Assembly (NCBI GenBank): GCA_964399465.1 | Contig: CAYNRA010000022.1 | Coordinates: 1 to 36,957 of the forward strand | Origin: CAYNRA01 sp964399465 | Lineage (GTDB): Bacteria > Bacteroidota > Bacteroidia > Cytophagales > Spirosomataceae | Length of the DNA stretch: 36,957 nt | Direction of reading: 5' to 3' | Part shown: positions 25,640-33,977 of the stretch, piece by piece | How positions within the stretch are numbered: the first letter of the stretch is position 1 | Layout of the letters: each line of letters begins with the position of its first letter | Notes under the pieces: generated by a model | The model's database searches: none | What the model was told of the DNA's origin: nothing | The model's input: the letters and a program-made list of their open reading frames with translations, nothing else | Position numbers and translations under genes: made by a program

Positions 25640-26140
25640 TCAGTTTCTGATTTTAGGGTTTGAATAAAGTAAACGAAGCGGAAGAAAGAAAATAAGAATA
25701 AGTAGAATAACGGCGCCAATGATTAATATCCAGTTCATGTTTACCGTCAAGTTTTGTTCTGTATCGGAATTGATGTTTTTTAATCCCATAAGTACAAAAA
25801 CAAGATAGGTATTTATTAGTGCATTGAATGCCTCAGACCAACCGGCTAAAACATCAGCCAATTGTTCTTTTTCTTTCGCCCAAATACTTAAGGGATTTAC
25901 TTTGCTAAAATCAATTTTGCTTAATTGATTGCGAAGCAGACCAAGTAATAAGTTAAAAAAGATAAACAAGAAAGTAGCACCATAGAAGAATGTACTTTTA
26001 TCCAAAAAAGCTGTTGGTTTACCAAACGTATCGTACAAAACGGCTACCGACTCGGGTAATTCTGTGTAAGAAAACAGTAAGACACCCATAAGTAATGCAA
26101 CAGAAGCTTTTCGCCAAAATCTAAAAAATATCGTAATCAT
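25640..26140 (-). CDS. Multi-pass membrane protein of unknown function
   Basis: A 166-residue protein with about four hydrophobic segments, at about residues 12-28, 48-68, 106-122 and 132-155. The segment SKIDFSKVNPLSIWAKEKEQLADVLAGWSEAFNALINTYLVFVLMG links the second and third. I do not recognise the family; the pattern resembles small uncharacterised Bacteroidota membrane proteins. The start is the ATG at 26140, because the further upstream TTG adds only three residues. It lies directly upstream of queA with a 2-base gap. A TAnnTTTG box about 60 bases upstream may drive both. Confidence 0.72.
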   Translation of the reverse strand: MITIFFRFWRKASVALLMGVLLFSYTELPESVAVLYDTFGKPTAFLDKSTFFYGATFLFIFFNLLLGLLRNQLSKIDFSKVNPLSIWAKEKEQLADVLAGWSEAFNALINTYLVFVLMGLKNINSDTEQNLTVNMNWILIIGAVILLILIFFLPLRLLYSNPKIRN

Positions 26141-26201
26141 TTGTATCAAATTAAAAATTGAGTGGTGAATCTCAACGCATCCAAGCGGAGGATTGAGGAT
26201 G

Positions 26202-26209
26202 CAAATTTA
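26202..26209 (-). promoter_or_regulatory. Candidate -7 element for the membrane protein/queA pair
   Basis: On the minus strand this reads TAAATTTG, matching TAnnTTTG, 62 bases upstream of the ATG at 26140. The leader between them contains a GCATCC/GGATGC inverted repeat that could fold. Confidence 0.4.
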
Positions 26210-26477
26210 GGTCAGCAAGCATCACGTTGTACATTTTTTTTGAAATACTTAAAAACGGATTGAGTTAATGATTGAAAAACAAAGTAAGGTCGAAGCGTTG
26301 GAATTTAGATTTATAAAAAAATAGTAGAATCCATTTTTTCCATTCTACCTACCAATGAACAAGAAATTACATATTCTATATTGTACAAATGTTTGAAATT
26401 CAATTTTTTCAAACACTTTCTAAGCTTCATAAAAAACACAGAATTAGCCTAAAAAACAATTAAAGAAAGAAGATGTT

Positions 26478-26485
26478 TATCTTTG
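26478..26485 (+). promoter_or_regulatory. Candidate -7 element for the cobalamin adenosyltransferase gene
   Basis: TATCTTTG matches TAnnTTTG and lies 19 bases upstream of the ATG at 26505, implying a very short leader. Confidence 0.5.
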
Positions 26486-26504
26486 GGTAGTAAATACATT
26501 GAAA

Positions 26505-27053
26505 ATGAAAATATATACAAAAACAGGTGATTCCGGAACAACAAGCCTAGTCGGGGGCTCACGCATAGGGAAAGGAGAAGCTAAAATTGAAGCCTATGGA
26601 ACCATCGACGAATTAAACGCCTGGGTTGGTGTCCTCGGTGATTTACCCGAAAACAAACAACGAAAAGAGAAACTCAAAGAGATTCAAGATAGATTGTTCA
26701 CAATCGGAGCAGAACTTGCCTCTGAAGTAGAGCTGAGAAAAAAGGCAATCCCAGATTTGAAGGAATCAGACATCATACTTCTGGAAACATGGATGGATGA
26801 AATGGAACAAGACATTCCGCCTCTTAGATCATTCGTTTTACCTGGAGGCCACCTCGCTGTATCATATGCACATGTGGCAAGAACGGTTTGTCGCCGAGCA
26901 GAACGGCAGATCATTCGATTGAAAGAATTTGAAGAAGTACACCCGTTGGTTATTCCATACGTGAATAGATTATCAGATTTTTTGTTCATGCTTTCCAGGA
27001 AAATAACCCAAGAGACGGGATCAGAAGAAATTGCGTGGAAACCAAGAATCTAA
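26505..27053 (+). CDS. Cob(I)yrinic acid a,c-diamide / cob(I)alamin adenosyltransferase, PduO type
   Basis: The enzyme transfers the adenosyl group of ATP to cob(I)alamin to make coenzyme B12. The 182-residue protein has the PduO/MMAB-type N-terminal ATP loop MKIYTKTGDSGTTSLVGGSRIGK, the segment EAYGTIDELNAWVG, FVLPGG in the middle and the C-terminal arginine-rich motif ARTVCRRAERQII, then YVNRLSDFLFMLSRK. The length is standard. I chose the ATG at 26505; a TTG two codons upstream also gives an in-frame start. No B12 synthesis genes are nearby, so it may serve salvage for enzymes such as methylmalonyl-CoA mutase. It converges on the CBM9-like gene with a 4-base gap. Confidence 0.93.
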   Translation: MKIYTKTGDSGTTSLVGGSRIGKGEAKIEAYGTIDELNAWVGVLGDLPENKQRKEKLKEIQDRLFTIGAELASEVELRKKAIPDLKESDIILLETWMDEMEQDIPPLRSFVLPGGHLAVSYAHVARTVCRRAERQIIRLKEFEEVHPLVIPYVNRLSDFLFMLSRKITQETGSEEIAWKPRI

Positions 27054-27057
27054 GAAA

Positions 27058-27702
27058 TTAGAGCTGTAAATGACCAAAATAAGTGGGTCGGTGAAAGGCA
27101 GGAACCTGCCCACTCATTGTTGGACTCCAACAAAGAAAATGTGCATTCTCTTGTGTACAAACCCATTGGTTGTTTTCAGGTTGTACTTTTGCAACAATCC
27201 TGTAAAAATTGATACGAAAATGTTTTTCGTCAACTCGGTCGGTAATCATCGACAACGGAATATGTAATTCTCCAGACCAACTTGAGGCTTGACAAATTAC
27301 TTTGTGCTGAATTAAAATCTTATCTTTCTCTATCATTGTAAGCGTATTTGGCTCTGGTCCTAAGCCTAACGTTGAATTATGTACCCATCCTACCCACAAA
27401 GCATTATTTGGATTAATTTCTATCTCTAAATAGTCCATAGGATCCTCCTCTCCCGCAGCAATAAAAATCTCAAATACTTCCTGATTGTATAAATCATCGT
27501 TTGTTTCGGTCATTCGATTGAAATAAATAAAAGGATTGTCACGGCAGTCAAATCGAACAATTAGTGTATTAAGTGACCTTTCTAAATGAAATTGTGTAAA
27601 TACATCAACGGCACTCCCGTCAGTAGCAGTATAAAAACAACCTGATGAATGGCTATAATAGGGAGTGTCTCCCAACACAATGGAAGGTAAATGGTGTTTC
27701 AT
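27058..27702 (-). CDS. Carbohydrate-binding family 9-like protein
   Basis: A 214-residue protein that fits the CBM9-like/DOMON beta-sandwich pattern. The hallmarks are LIVRFDCRDNPFIYFNRMTETNDDLYNQEVFEIFIAAGEEDPMDYLEIEINPNNALWVGWV in the first half and WSGELHIPLSMI with INFYRI in the second. There is no signal peptide, so the protein appears cytoplasmic, unusual for a carbohydrate-binding module. The ATG at 27702 is well placed before the conserved region. It is convergent with the adenosyltransferase gene and divergent from the SDR gene. The ligand is unknown. Confidence 0.72.
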   Translation of the reverse strand: MKHHLPSIVLGDTPYYSHSSGCFYTATDGSAVDVFTQFHLERSLNTLIVRFDCRDNPFIYFNRMTETNDDLYNQEVFEIFIAAGEEDPMDYLEIEINPNNALWVGWVHNSTLGLGPEPNTLTMIEKDKILIQHKVICQASSWSGELHIPLSMITDRVDEKHFRINFYRIVAKVQPENNQWVCTQENAHFLCWSPTMSGQVPAFHRPTYFGHLQL

Positions 27703-27816
27703 TTGATAGGTTTAGGTGTTATTTGAGTGCGAAATAACAAAGTTTTTCATAAACTTTCAGACCCTTAATCGTTTAATTTATCTGGAATGTGTGGTAGATT
27801 TGAATAAGAAGTAAAC

Positions 27817-27824
27817 TAAGTTTG
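27817..27824 (+). promoter_or_regulatory. Candidate -7 element for the SDR gene
   Basis: TAAGTTTG matches TAnnTTTG, 22 bases upstream of the ATG at 27847. A second match, TAGATTTG, lies at 27795-27802; either could be used. Confidence 0.45.
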
Positions 27825-27846
27825 TATAAAAACTAAGAAGATACGA

Positions 27847-28872
27847 ATGAAAGTACTCATAACTGGTGCTACAGGTCTTGTCGGCCGAGCAATAGCAAAA
27901 CACTTAATTCAAAAAAAAATGGATGTGTATTGTTTGGTTCGGCCAGAGAGTAATTGGCATAAAATTGATAGTATTAGTAAAAATATTCATTTAATAGAGG
28001 GTGATATTCTGGATGTATCTTCTCTTGAAAATGCAGTGTCAGGAATGGACTATATAGTGCATGCGGCAGCAATTGTTTCTTTCTCTCCGAAAAATAGATC
28101 TCAAATGTATAAGGTAAATGTGGAGGGGACAGCAAATGTTGTGAACTGTGCGCTTTTACATCCATCCATCAAGAAATTAGTTTTCATTAGCTCAATAGCT
28201 GCATTAGGAAGGCCCTCTACACCAGAAATCATAGCAGGAAACCCCATTACTGAAAATCAGAAATGGGAAGAATCTCCATTGAACTCTCATTATGCTGTAA
28301 GCAAATTTCAAGCAGAATGTGAAGTGTGGCGGGGTTATGCTGAGGGATTACCCATGGTGATTTTGAACCCGACAATTATTTTAGGAGAAGGAGATTGGAC
28401 TCAAAGCAGCACACAATTGTTCAAATACGTATTCGACGAAAATAAATTTTTAACAGAAGGATTTATTAATTATGTCGATGTAGAAGACGTGGCAAAAGTC
28501 ACTGAAAAAATGATGCTTTCTGAAATTCAAGGAGAACGCTATATTGTGAATGCTGGAAGAATGACTTACAAAGATTTTTTTACAAAAATAGCAAGCTACT
28601 TTGACAAAAAAGCACCCTCTATTCTTTTGAAAGGTTGGTTACTAGATATTCTTTGGAGGATTGAGTCGATACGCGCTTACATAACCCGATCAGCCCCACT
28701 CATAACAAAAGAAACCGCTCAGTCAGCTCGACTAGCCATGGTATATCCAAATGATAAAATTAAAAACGAGATGAGTGATGCATTTGAGTTCACTCCAATA
28801 GATAGTACGTTAAAAAGAATTACTCAATACCTTAAAACCCAATATCTAACTGAATCAAAATTTGAGAATTAA
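27847..28872 (+). CDS. NAD-dependent epimerase/dehydratase (extended SDR)
   Basis: A 341-residue extended short-chain dehydrogenase/reductase. The N-terminal Rossmann loop is MKVLITGATGLVGRAIA (GxxGxxG at 7-13); further hallmarks are GDILD, HAAAIVSFSP, the VNVEGTANVV helix, FISSIAALG, and the catalytic YAVSK with Y149 and K153. The substrate could be a nucleotide sugar or another hydroxyl compound; the family resembles dihydroflavonol-4-reductase-like oxidoreductases often found in Bacteroidota, and the sequence does not settle it. The ATG at 27847 is preceded by TAnnTTTG boxes. The TPR gene follows on the same strand after 63 bases. Confidence 0.87.
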   Translation: MKVLITGATGLVGRAIAKHLIQKKMDVYCLVRPESNWHKIDSISKNIHLIEGDILDVSSLENAVSGMDYIVHAAAIVSFSPKNRSQMYKVNVEGTANVVNCALLHPSIKKLVFISSIAALGRPSTPEIIAGNPITENQKWEESPLNSHYAVSKFQAECEVWRGYAEGLPMVILNPTIILGEGDWTQSSTQLFKYVFDENKFLTEGFINYVDVEDVAKVTEKMMLSEIQGERYIVNAGRMTYKDFFTKIASYFDKKAPSILLKGWLLDILWRIESIRAYITRSAPLITKETAQSARLAMVYPNDKIKNEMSDAFEFTPIDSTLKRITQYLKTQYLTESKFEN

Positions 28873-28935
28873 TGAATATTGATTACATTGAATGAATATC
28901 AAAAGTTCAGTTAGTTATCACTAAAGAAACTACTT

Positions 28936-30351
28936 ATGACCCCTAACACAAATGACACAGACGGTGACCTAAACGCCGGTCAATTACAAGAATTTGTGGA
29001 AAAATTCGAACAGTTAATTAAAGAAAATAAAATTTCACTTCTTGACGAAGAGACTGTGGAAATTGCTGTAGATTATTATTTCAATAAAGGTGATGTAACG
29101 AAAGCAAAAGATGCGTGTATAATTGGTTTATCCATCTATCCCAATTCTTTAGTTTTACTAATTATTCAAATTCAATTGTACATGGCAGATGGTCAACTTG
29201 AATTAGCTGCTGAATTGATCGATAGAGGTTTTCTTTTTTTTCCAAACGATCCTGAACTAACCATACTCGGAGCAGTCATACTTAGTTTAGAAGGAAAATA
29301 TGCAGAAGCTGTTCGTGCCTTCGAAAATATTCTACCAACTGCAGAAGACAAAAGTTTTGTCTATTTCCATCTAGGCGAAGCGTATCAAAGTTGGGGCAAA
29401 ACACACAAAGCACTCGATTGCTACAAACAGGCAATGTCTGAAGGATTGGAAAATCCGTTCGTTTTCTCCGAAATCATGTATTGTTTTGCCTTGATAGATG
29501 AGCCCACGCAATCTGTCATCGATTTTCTAAATACTTTAATTGACAAAAACCCATACTCTTCTTATGCATGGTATCACTTAGGTCAAACCTATGCAATGGA
29601 GAACAGACATATAGAGGCAATTGATGCGTATCAGTATGTACTAGCTATAGATGAAAATCATGTAGGTGCAATGTTTCATCTAGGTCATGCCTACATGAAT
29701 ATAGAAAAATATGAGGATGCACTGTACTATTACAAAGAGACACTCAAAGCAGATGAACAAAGTCCAAATACTTTAACACACGTAGGAGCTGCTAATGAAA
29801 AACTTCAACTATGGAGTGAAGCACGAAAATATTATCTAAAAGCTACTGAAATAACTCCCGAATGGTATGAAGCTTGGTATGGACTTGCAAGTGTCATGTT
29901 TGAACAAGGAAAATGGTCCGAAGCTATTCATTTTGCAAAAAAAGCAATTGCACTCAATGATACAGAGGATTCGTATTATGAGCTATTAGCAGAAGCAGAA
30001 GCAAACCTAGGACATATAGAAGCTAGCTCAGATGCATATAGAAAAGCGATTGAACTTTCTCCGACAATAGTGGACTACTGGCTTAATTGGTCTCTGATTT
30101 ACTACGAGGAACGGGAGTATGAAACGGCACTGCATATCATGGAAGATGCTTTACTCGAAGTCCCCAATGAGGCTGATTTGTACTATCGAACTACCGTGTA
30201 TCTGCTCAAATTAGGAAGAATGAAAGAAGCTGTTTCACATCTAGAAATTGCTTATTCCTTAAACCCGGAAACTCACGAGCAAATCTATCCATTCTTTCCT
30301 GATATCGAAATTCAGAAAAATCTTTTCAAATTGATCCAAATGATAAAATGA
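28936..30351 (+). CDS. Cytoplasmic tetratricopeptide-repeat protein
   Basis: A 471-residue protein without a signal peptide, made almost entirely of TPR repeats. Good examples are YVYFHLGEAYQSWGKTHKALDCYKQAM-type units such as AWYHLGQTYAMENRHIEAIDAYQYVLAIDENH and AMFHLGHAYMNIEKYEDALYYYKETLKADEQ. About ten repeats can be counted. It is therefore a cytoplasmic protein-interaction scaffold. Its stop overlaps the ATG of the next TPR gene (ATGA at 30348), which points to translational coupling and joint function. I cannot name a partner. The ATG at 28936 is the only sensible start. Confidence 0.83.
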   Translation: MTPNTNDTDGDLNAGQLQEFVEKFEQLIKENKISLLDEETVEIAVDYYFNKGDVTKAKDACIIGLSIYPNSLVLLIIQIQLYMADGQLELAAELIDRGFLFFPNDPELTILGAVILSLEGKYAEAVRAFENILPTAEDKSFVYFHLGEAYQSWGKTHKALDCYKQAMSEGLENPFVFSEIMYCFALIDEPTQSVIDFLNTLIDKNPYSSYAWYHLGQTYAMENRHIEAIDAYQYVLAIDENHVGAMFHLGHAYMNIEKYEDALYYYKETLKADEQSPNTLTHVGAANEKLQLWSEARKYYLKATEITPEWYEAWYGLASVMFEQGKWSEAIHFAKKAIALNDTEDSYYELLAEAEANLGHIEASSDAYRKAIELSPTIVDYWLNWSLIYYEEREYETALHIMEDALLEVPNEADLYYRTTVYLLKLGRMKEAVSHLEIAYSLNPETHEQIYPFFPDIEIQKNLFKLIQMIK

Positions 30352-31775
30352 GAAAACGATTGATTTACATTCATTTCATATTAGTTTGCCTATTTGTTAG
30401 TGTATCCCAATTATCCTATGCCCAAAAAAGAAAACCAATAGTTTCAAACTTACCTTCAAAAGAGAACAAAGAAATTGAAGTAGAAATGCAACGCTTGCTT
30501 GTAGATGGGATGAAAGCTTATTTTATTGAGGACTATAGAAAAGCTATTGACTTATTTAAAAAATTAGACCCAAGTATATCCGAATCTTCGAATACAGCTT
30601 TTTTCATGATTGCTAAGTGTTATTCCGCTATAGATAGTTCGATGCAAGCAGCAAGTTTTTTTGAAAAATCCATTCAGAATAATCCAGAAAATCAATACAG
30701 TTACATTGAACTAGCTAGACAGTATGAGAAATTAGGTAATTTGAGTGGAGCACAAAATGCGTTGGAAAAATTAATATCTTTTTCTCCTCAAAATGCAGTA
30801 TATCTTGAAAAACTGATTGAATTAACTTACAATCAAGGCAAATGGGAAAGAGCACTTTCTTTTGTGGAATCACTTGAAAAAAGCGAGGGAAGGTCAGAAG
30901 AGTTAACAGAAAAGAAACAAAGAATCCTTATTCAAATGAATAAGGTAGAGGAAGTCATAAAGGAAAAAGAGGTATCAATAAGATCAAATAGTATAAATGA
31001 GGATTTTGAATTGAAAAAAATCAAAATCCTCATGGAACAAAAAAAATGGCCAGAAGTAGAAAAATTAATAACGGGTTTACTACAAAAAAAGCCTTTAAGT
31101 GCCGATTACCTTGCTCAGTTGGCAATATCAAAATATAGACAAGGGTTGTTTGAAGATTGTGTCCAAATTTGTAATCGTTCCTTAGCGAACAAGGAAGTAT
31201 TTTTGGAACCATTTACAGATATACTAATCGAAATTTTGGAAGATAAACAAATATCAGTGGAAAATGCAGATCTTCTGCTGAACACAATTATTAATCGTTC
31301 GAATGACGAATTAAATTTTTCGACCCTTACCTTATTCGTTAAATTAAATAGATTTGTGCAAAGGTGGGAGGAAACAAAAAAATGGGCATTAAAACTTATA
31401 CAAGTTGATGAAAATGCTTTTGATGGATGGGATAATCTTGTAGAAGCAAATCATCGCCTAAAACAAGTAGATGAACAAATTAAAAATGCCGAAAATGCGA
31501 CTACCTTATTCCCGTCGCAGTCTCTATTTTGGTTAAGGTTAGCACAAGGGTATGCTTCTAAGGAGGATTGGAAAGATGCGATAGAGGCAGCGGAGGTAGC
31601 TTTAGAGATTCCCTCAAATCAAACTAAAAATCAAGTAGATGCTCTTTTATTACTTGGTGACTGTTTTATAAAAGCAAACCAAAAGGATAAGGCAATTCAA
31701 GTCTGGAAAAAAGGCCTGTCGCTTGAATTTGAAAAAGTACAGTTTTTAAATCGAATTAATCAATATCAAAACTAA
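30348..31775 (+). CDS. Periplasmic tetratricopeptide-repeat protein
   Basis: A 475-residue protein with a Sec signal peptide (YIHFILVCLFVSVSQLSYAQ) and cleavage likely after AYAQ-like residues near position 26. The mature part begins with a basic segment and continues with TPR-type repeats, for example AAFFEKSIQNNPENQYSYIELARQYEKLGNLSGAQNALEKL and SLFWLRLAQGYASKEDWKDAIEAAEVALEI near the C-terminus. It is coupled to the cytoplasmic TPR gene by a 4-base overlap and followed by the DUF4292 and EnvC-like genes, suggesting an envelope-related unit with scaffolds on both sides of the membrane. Confidence 0.82.
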   Translation: MRKRLIYIHFILVCLFVSVSQLSYAQKRKPIVSNLPSKENKEIEVEMQRLLVDGMKAYFIEDYRKAIDLFKKLDPSISESSNTAFFMIAKCYSAIDSSMQAASFFEKSIQNNPENQYSYIELARQYEKLGNLSGAQNALEKLISFSPQNAVYLEKLIELTYNQGKWERALSFVESLEKSEGRSEELTEKKQRILIQMNKVEEVIKEKEVSIRSNSINEDFELKKIKILMEQKKWPEVEKLITGLLQKKPLSADYLAQLAISKYRQGLFEDCVQICNRSLANKEVFLEPFTDILIEILEDKQISVENADLLLNTIINRSNDELNFSTLTLFVKLNRFVQRWEETKKWALKLIQVDENAFDGWDNLVEANHRLKQVDEQIKNAENATTLFPSQSLFWLRLAQGYASKEDWKDAIEAAEVALEIPSNQTKNQVDALLLLGDCFIKANQKDKAIQVWKKGLSLEFEKVQFLNRINQYQN

Positions 31776-31788
31776 TTTAAAATTCAAT

Positions 31789-31819
31789 TTTGGGTTGAAC
31801 ACATTTCAAGATAGTTTTG
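31789..31819 (+). promoter_or_regulatory. Candidate promoter of the DUF4292 gene
   Basis: TTTG at 31789-31792 and TAGTTTTG at 31812-31819 are 19 bases apart, matching the Bacteroidetes -33/-7 pair TTTG and TAnnTTTG. The -7 box lies 38 bases upstream of the ATG at 31858. This is the most complete promoter I see in the window. Confidence 0.55.
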
Positions 31820-31857
31820 TAGAGTCTTTTTTCAATCGAAATTGAATATATATAATA

Positions 31858-32712
31858 ATGTTAAATAAGAGAATTTTATTTGCTTTACTCATAAGTACAC
31901 TTGTCATCACATCTTGTAAAAGACATCAACTTAAAAAGGCAGAGGTATTTTCAACCAACTTGACTAAACTAACCGTAGATTCGGTAGCAACAGAAGAAAA
32001 TGTTGAAAAAAATATACTCTCTACTCCTACTTTACCGACGAAAAAAATAACTGTAGATATAAAAAATACAGATTTTGAGTCCCTAAAGATTCGAACTAAA
32101 GTAAATTTTAATTCAGAAAAAATTTCGCAAGATTTTCCAGCCGTAATTCAGGTTAGAAAAGATAGCGTCATTTGGATTTCCGTGTCGGTTGGCCTTGAAG
32201 CAGCGCGCGGTATCATCCGTCAGGATTCTATTTTCTTTATTGATCGTATAAATAAGAATTATTATCAATTTGACTTTGAAACCCTGAGTCGTCAGTTCGG
32301 ATTTAAACTTGACTATTCACGTATTCAATCACTTTTAATTGGAAATTTATTCTCACCTCAAAACGAAGAAACAAGCATAGAAGAAAAAGGAGGCTATTAT
32401 TTTCTAAAACAAAAAGAAAATTCGCTATTGATAGAGTCAATCATTGATCAACTATCCAAGAGGTTGGCTAAGGTCATTGCGTATGAAGAAAATTCAGGTG
32501 AAAAAATGACAATAAACTACACGGATTACTCTTCAGTAGATGCTAATAGTATTCCTTCTAAAATAGAAGTATCAATAGATAATTTACTCTCCAATACAAA
32601 CACGGCTAAACTTAGTATTGAACTTCAAAAAGCAGAATTTTTATCAAGAAGTTTGAGTTTCCCCTTTTCTATTCCTAAAAGTTATAAGGGGAAGTCAATC
32701 ATAACTCCATGA
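31858..32712 (+). CDS. DUF4292-domain lipoprotein
   Basis: A 284-residue lipoprotein (LFALLISTLVITSCKR, C20). The mature region opens with a low-complexity Thr/Val/Glu-rich linker and then shows the DUF4292 pattern FESLKIRTKVNFNSEKISQDFPAVIQVRKDSVIWISVSVGLEAARGIIRQDSIFFIDRINKNYY. The domain resembles LolA/LolB-like lipoprotein-binding folds in layout (beta-strand-rich, with ARGII and FFIDR segments), but transport of lipoproteins is only a possibility. In Bacteroidota it often sits next to an EnvC-like gene, as here (21 bases downstream). Confidence 0.82.
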   Translation: MLNKRILFALLISTLVITSCKRHQLKKAEVFSTNLTKLTVDSVATEENVEKNILSTPTLPTKKITVDIKNTDFESLKIRTKVNFNSEKISQDFPAVIQVRKDSVIWISVSVGLEAARGIIRQDSIFFIDRINKNYYQFDFETLSRQFGFKLDYSRIQSLLIGNLFSPQNEETSIEEKGGYYFLKQKENSLLIESIIDQLSKRLAKVIAYEENSGEKMTINYTDYSSVDANSIPSKIEVSIDNLLSNTNTAKLSIELQKAEFLSRSLSFPFSIPKSYKGKSIITP

Positions 32713-32733
32713 AATAATTGGATAAAATAGTAT

Positions 32734-33969
32734 ATGAATACGCTACCAAAGTTTCTCTTTTTTTTTATCTACGGCCTCCTTTTTATTTGCTCTAATTCAT
32801 ATGGACAAAAAAGAGTGGTATCTAGAAGTGTATTAGTAAAGGAAAAGAAAGCATTTCAAATGAAAGTAGAGGAAACGCAAAAAATCCTTTCAAATACCCA
32901 AACTCAAAAAAAAGCTTCTAGCCGAGAATTAAAGTCTGTTTTAGTACAAATTGAAAACCAAGAAGGGTTAATTAAATTACTCGAAACAGAAATCTCTCTG
33001 CTCGATACAGAATTGAAAGAAATTTCACAACAAACAATAAAGCTTAATGAAAAGCTTCAAAATTTACGAAAAGAATATGCCGAGATGATATATATCGCAG
33101 GCAAAGCAAGTGGACAAATGAATCAACTTACCTTTTTGTTCTCTTCTCGCTCTTTTCAAGAAATGTATATAAGATATAAATATCTTCAACAATATACAGA
33201 AAATAGAAAACAGCAACTGGTGGGTATTCAAAAAGTAGCAAACCAACTGAACGAGAAAAAAAACAGTACGTTTCAAAAAAAGAGGGATAAAAAAAATATC
33301 CTCTTAAGTACTCAAAAAGAATATGAAACGCTTCGAAATCTACTCGTTGAGAAAGAAAAGTTGGTCAACTCCTTGAGTCAACAAGAAGAGATACTTAGAA
33401 AAGAAATTGAACAGACCAATCAATCAATTAAAAAGTTAGATAACTTAATTTCCTCTATCGTATCTAAAGAAATCGCAAAATCAGAAAGTAAACCTAAAAA
33501 GCAAATGACAAGGTCTTTGCCAAAAGGGAATAACACAAGCAGTAGCTCGACAAGTAAAGTTGGCTTTGCCTCATTAAAAAATAAACTTTCTTGGCCTGTT
33601 TCTCCTGGTTTTATATCTGATAAGTTTGGGATTAAAAATCATCCTGTTTTGCCAGGTGTAAAAATTGATAATAATGGAGTAGATATTCAAACACTGCCCA
33701 AAGCCTCTGTCAATGCTGTTTATAAAGGAAAAGTATTGGATATATCAGATATTCCGGGATTAGGTAAGGTGGTAGCAATTCAACATGATGAGTATTATAC
33801 GGTCTACGCAAATTTAGAGGATGTCTCTGTTCGAATCGGTGATGTAGTTGCTGAAAAAACAGTCATTGGCAAAGCTGGACTACGTGAAAATGTAAGTGAA
33901 ATTAATTTCCAAATATGGCACCAGTTCGATAGACAAAATCCAGAAATTTGGTTGCTAAATAACAAATAA
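32734..33969 (+). CDS. EnvC-like murein hydrolase activator (coiled coil plus degenerate LytM domain)
   Basis: A 411-residue secreted protein. It has a signal peptide (LFFFIYGLLFICSNSYGQ), a long coiled coil at about residues 28-245 and a C-terminal M23/LytM domain at about 285-408 (LSWPVSPGFISDKFGIKNHP). The zinc-binding residues are lost: the usual HxGxD reads NNGVDI, and the HxH motif near the end is replaced by SEINFQIWH. This matches EnvC, which activates amidases rather than cutting peptidoglycan itself. It probably acts in cell-wall splitting at division. It follows the DUF4292 gene closely and ends 8 bases before panB. Confidence 0.85.
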   Translation: MNTLPKFLFFFIYGLLFICSNSYGQKRVVSRSVLVKEKKAFQMKVEETQKILSNTQTQKKASSRELKSVLVQIENQEGLIKLLETEISLLDTELKEISQQTIKLNEKLQNLRKEYAEMIYIAGKASGQMNQLTFLFSSRSFQEMYIRYKYLQQYTENRKQQLVGIQKVANQLNEKKNSTFQKKRDKKNILLSTQKEYETLRNLLVEKEKLVNSLSQQEEILRKEIEQTNQSIKKLDNLISSIVSKEIAKSESKPKKQMTRSLPKGNNTSSSSTSKVGFASLKNKLSWPVSPGFISDKFGIKNHPVLPGVKIDNNGVDIQTLPKASVNAVYKGKVLDISDIPGLGKVVAIQHDEYYTVYANLEDVSVRIGDVVAEKTVIGKAGLRENVSEINFQIWHQFDRQNPEIWLLNNK

Positions 33970-33977
33970 ATAAAAGT

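Larger units (their letters stand above)
26141..26504. other. Divergent intergenic region with two inverted repeats, no gene seen
   Basis: This 364-base gap separates the membrane protein/queA pair (minus) from the cobalamin adenosyltransferase gene (plus). It holds one TAnnTTTG box for each direction. It also has two inverted repeats: GTAGAAT/ATTCTAC (26324-26330 and 26342-26348) and TGTTTGAAA/TTTCAAACA (26390-26398 and 26407-26415). The first is followed on the minus strand by a run of seven T, like a terminator. No ORF above 20 codons looks convincing, and no DnaA box or tRNA is present. Confidence 0.6.

Noticed and set aside
26150..26498. Divergent gap as the replication origin, because the main strand switch is near here
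   Set aside because: It contains no TTATCCACA-like boxes, while the 5796-6169 gap has a dense cluster and the parS sites lie near the latter.
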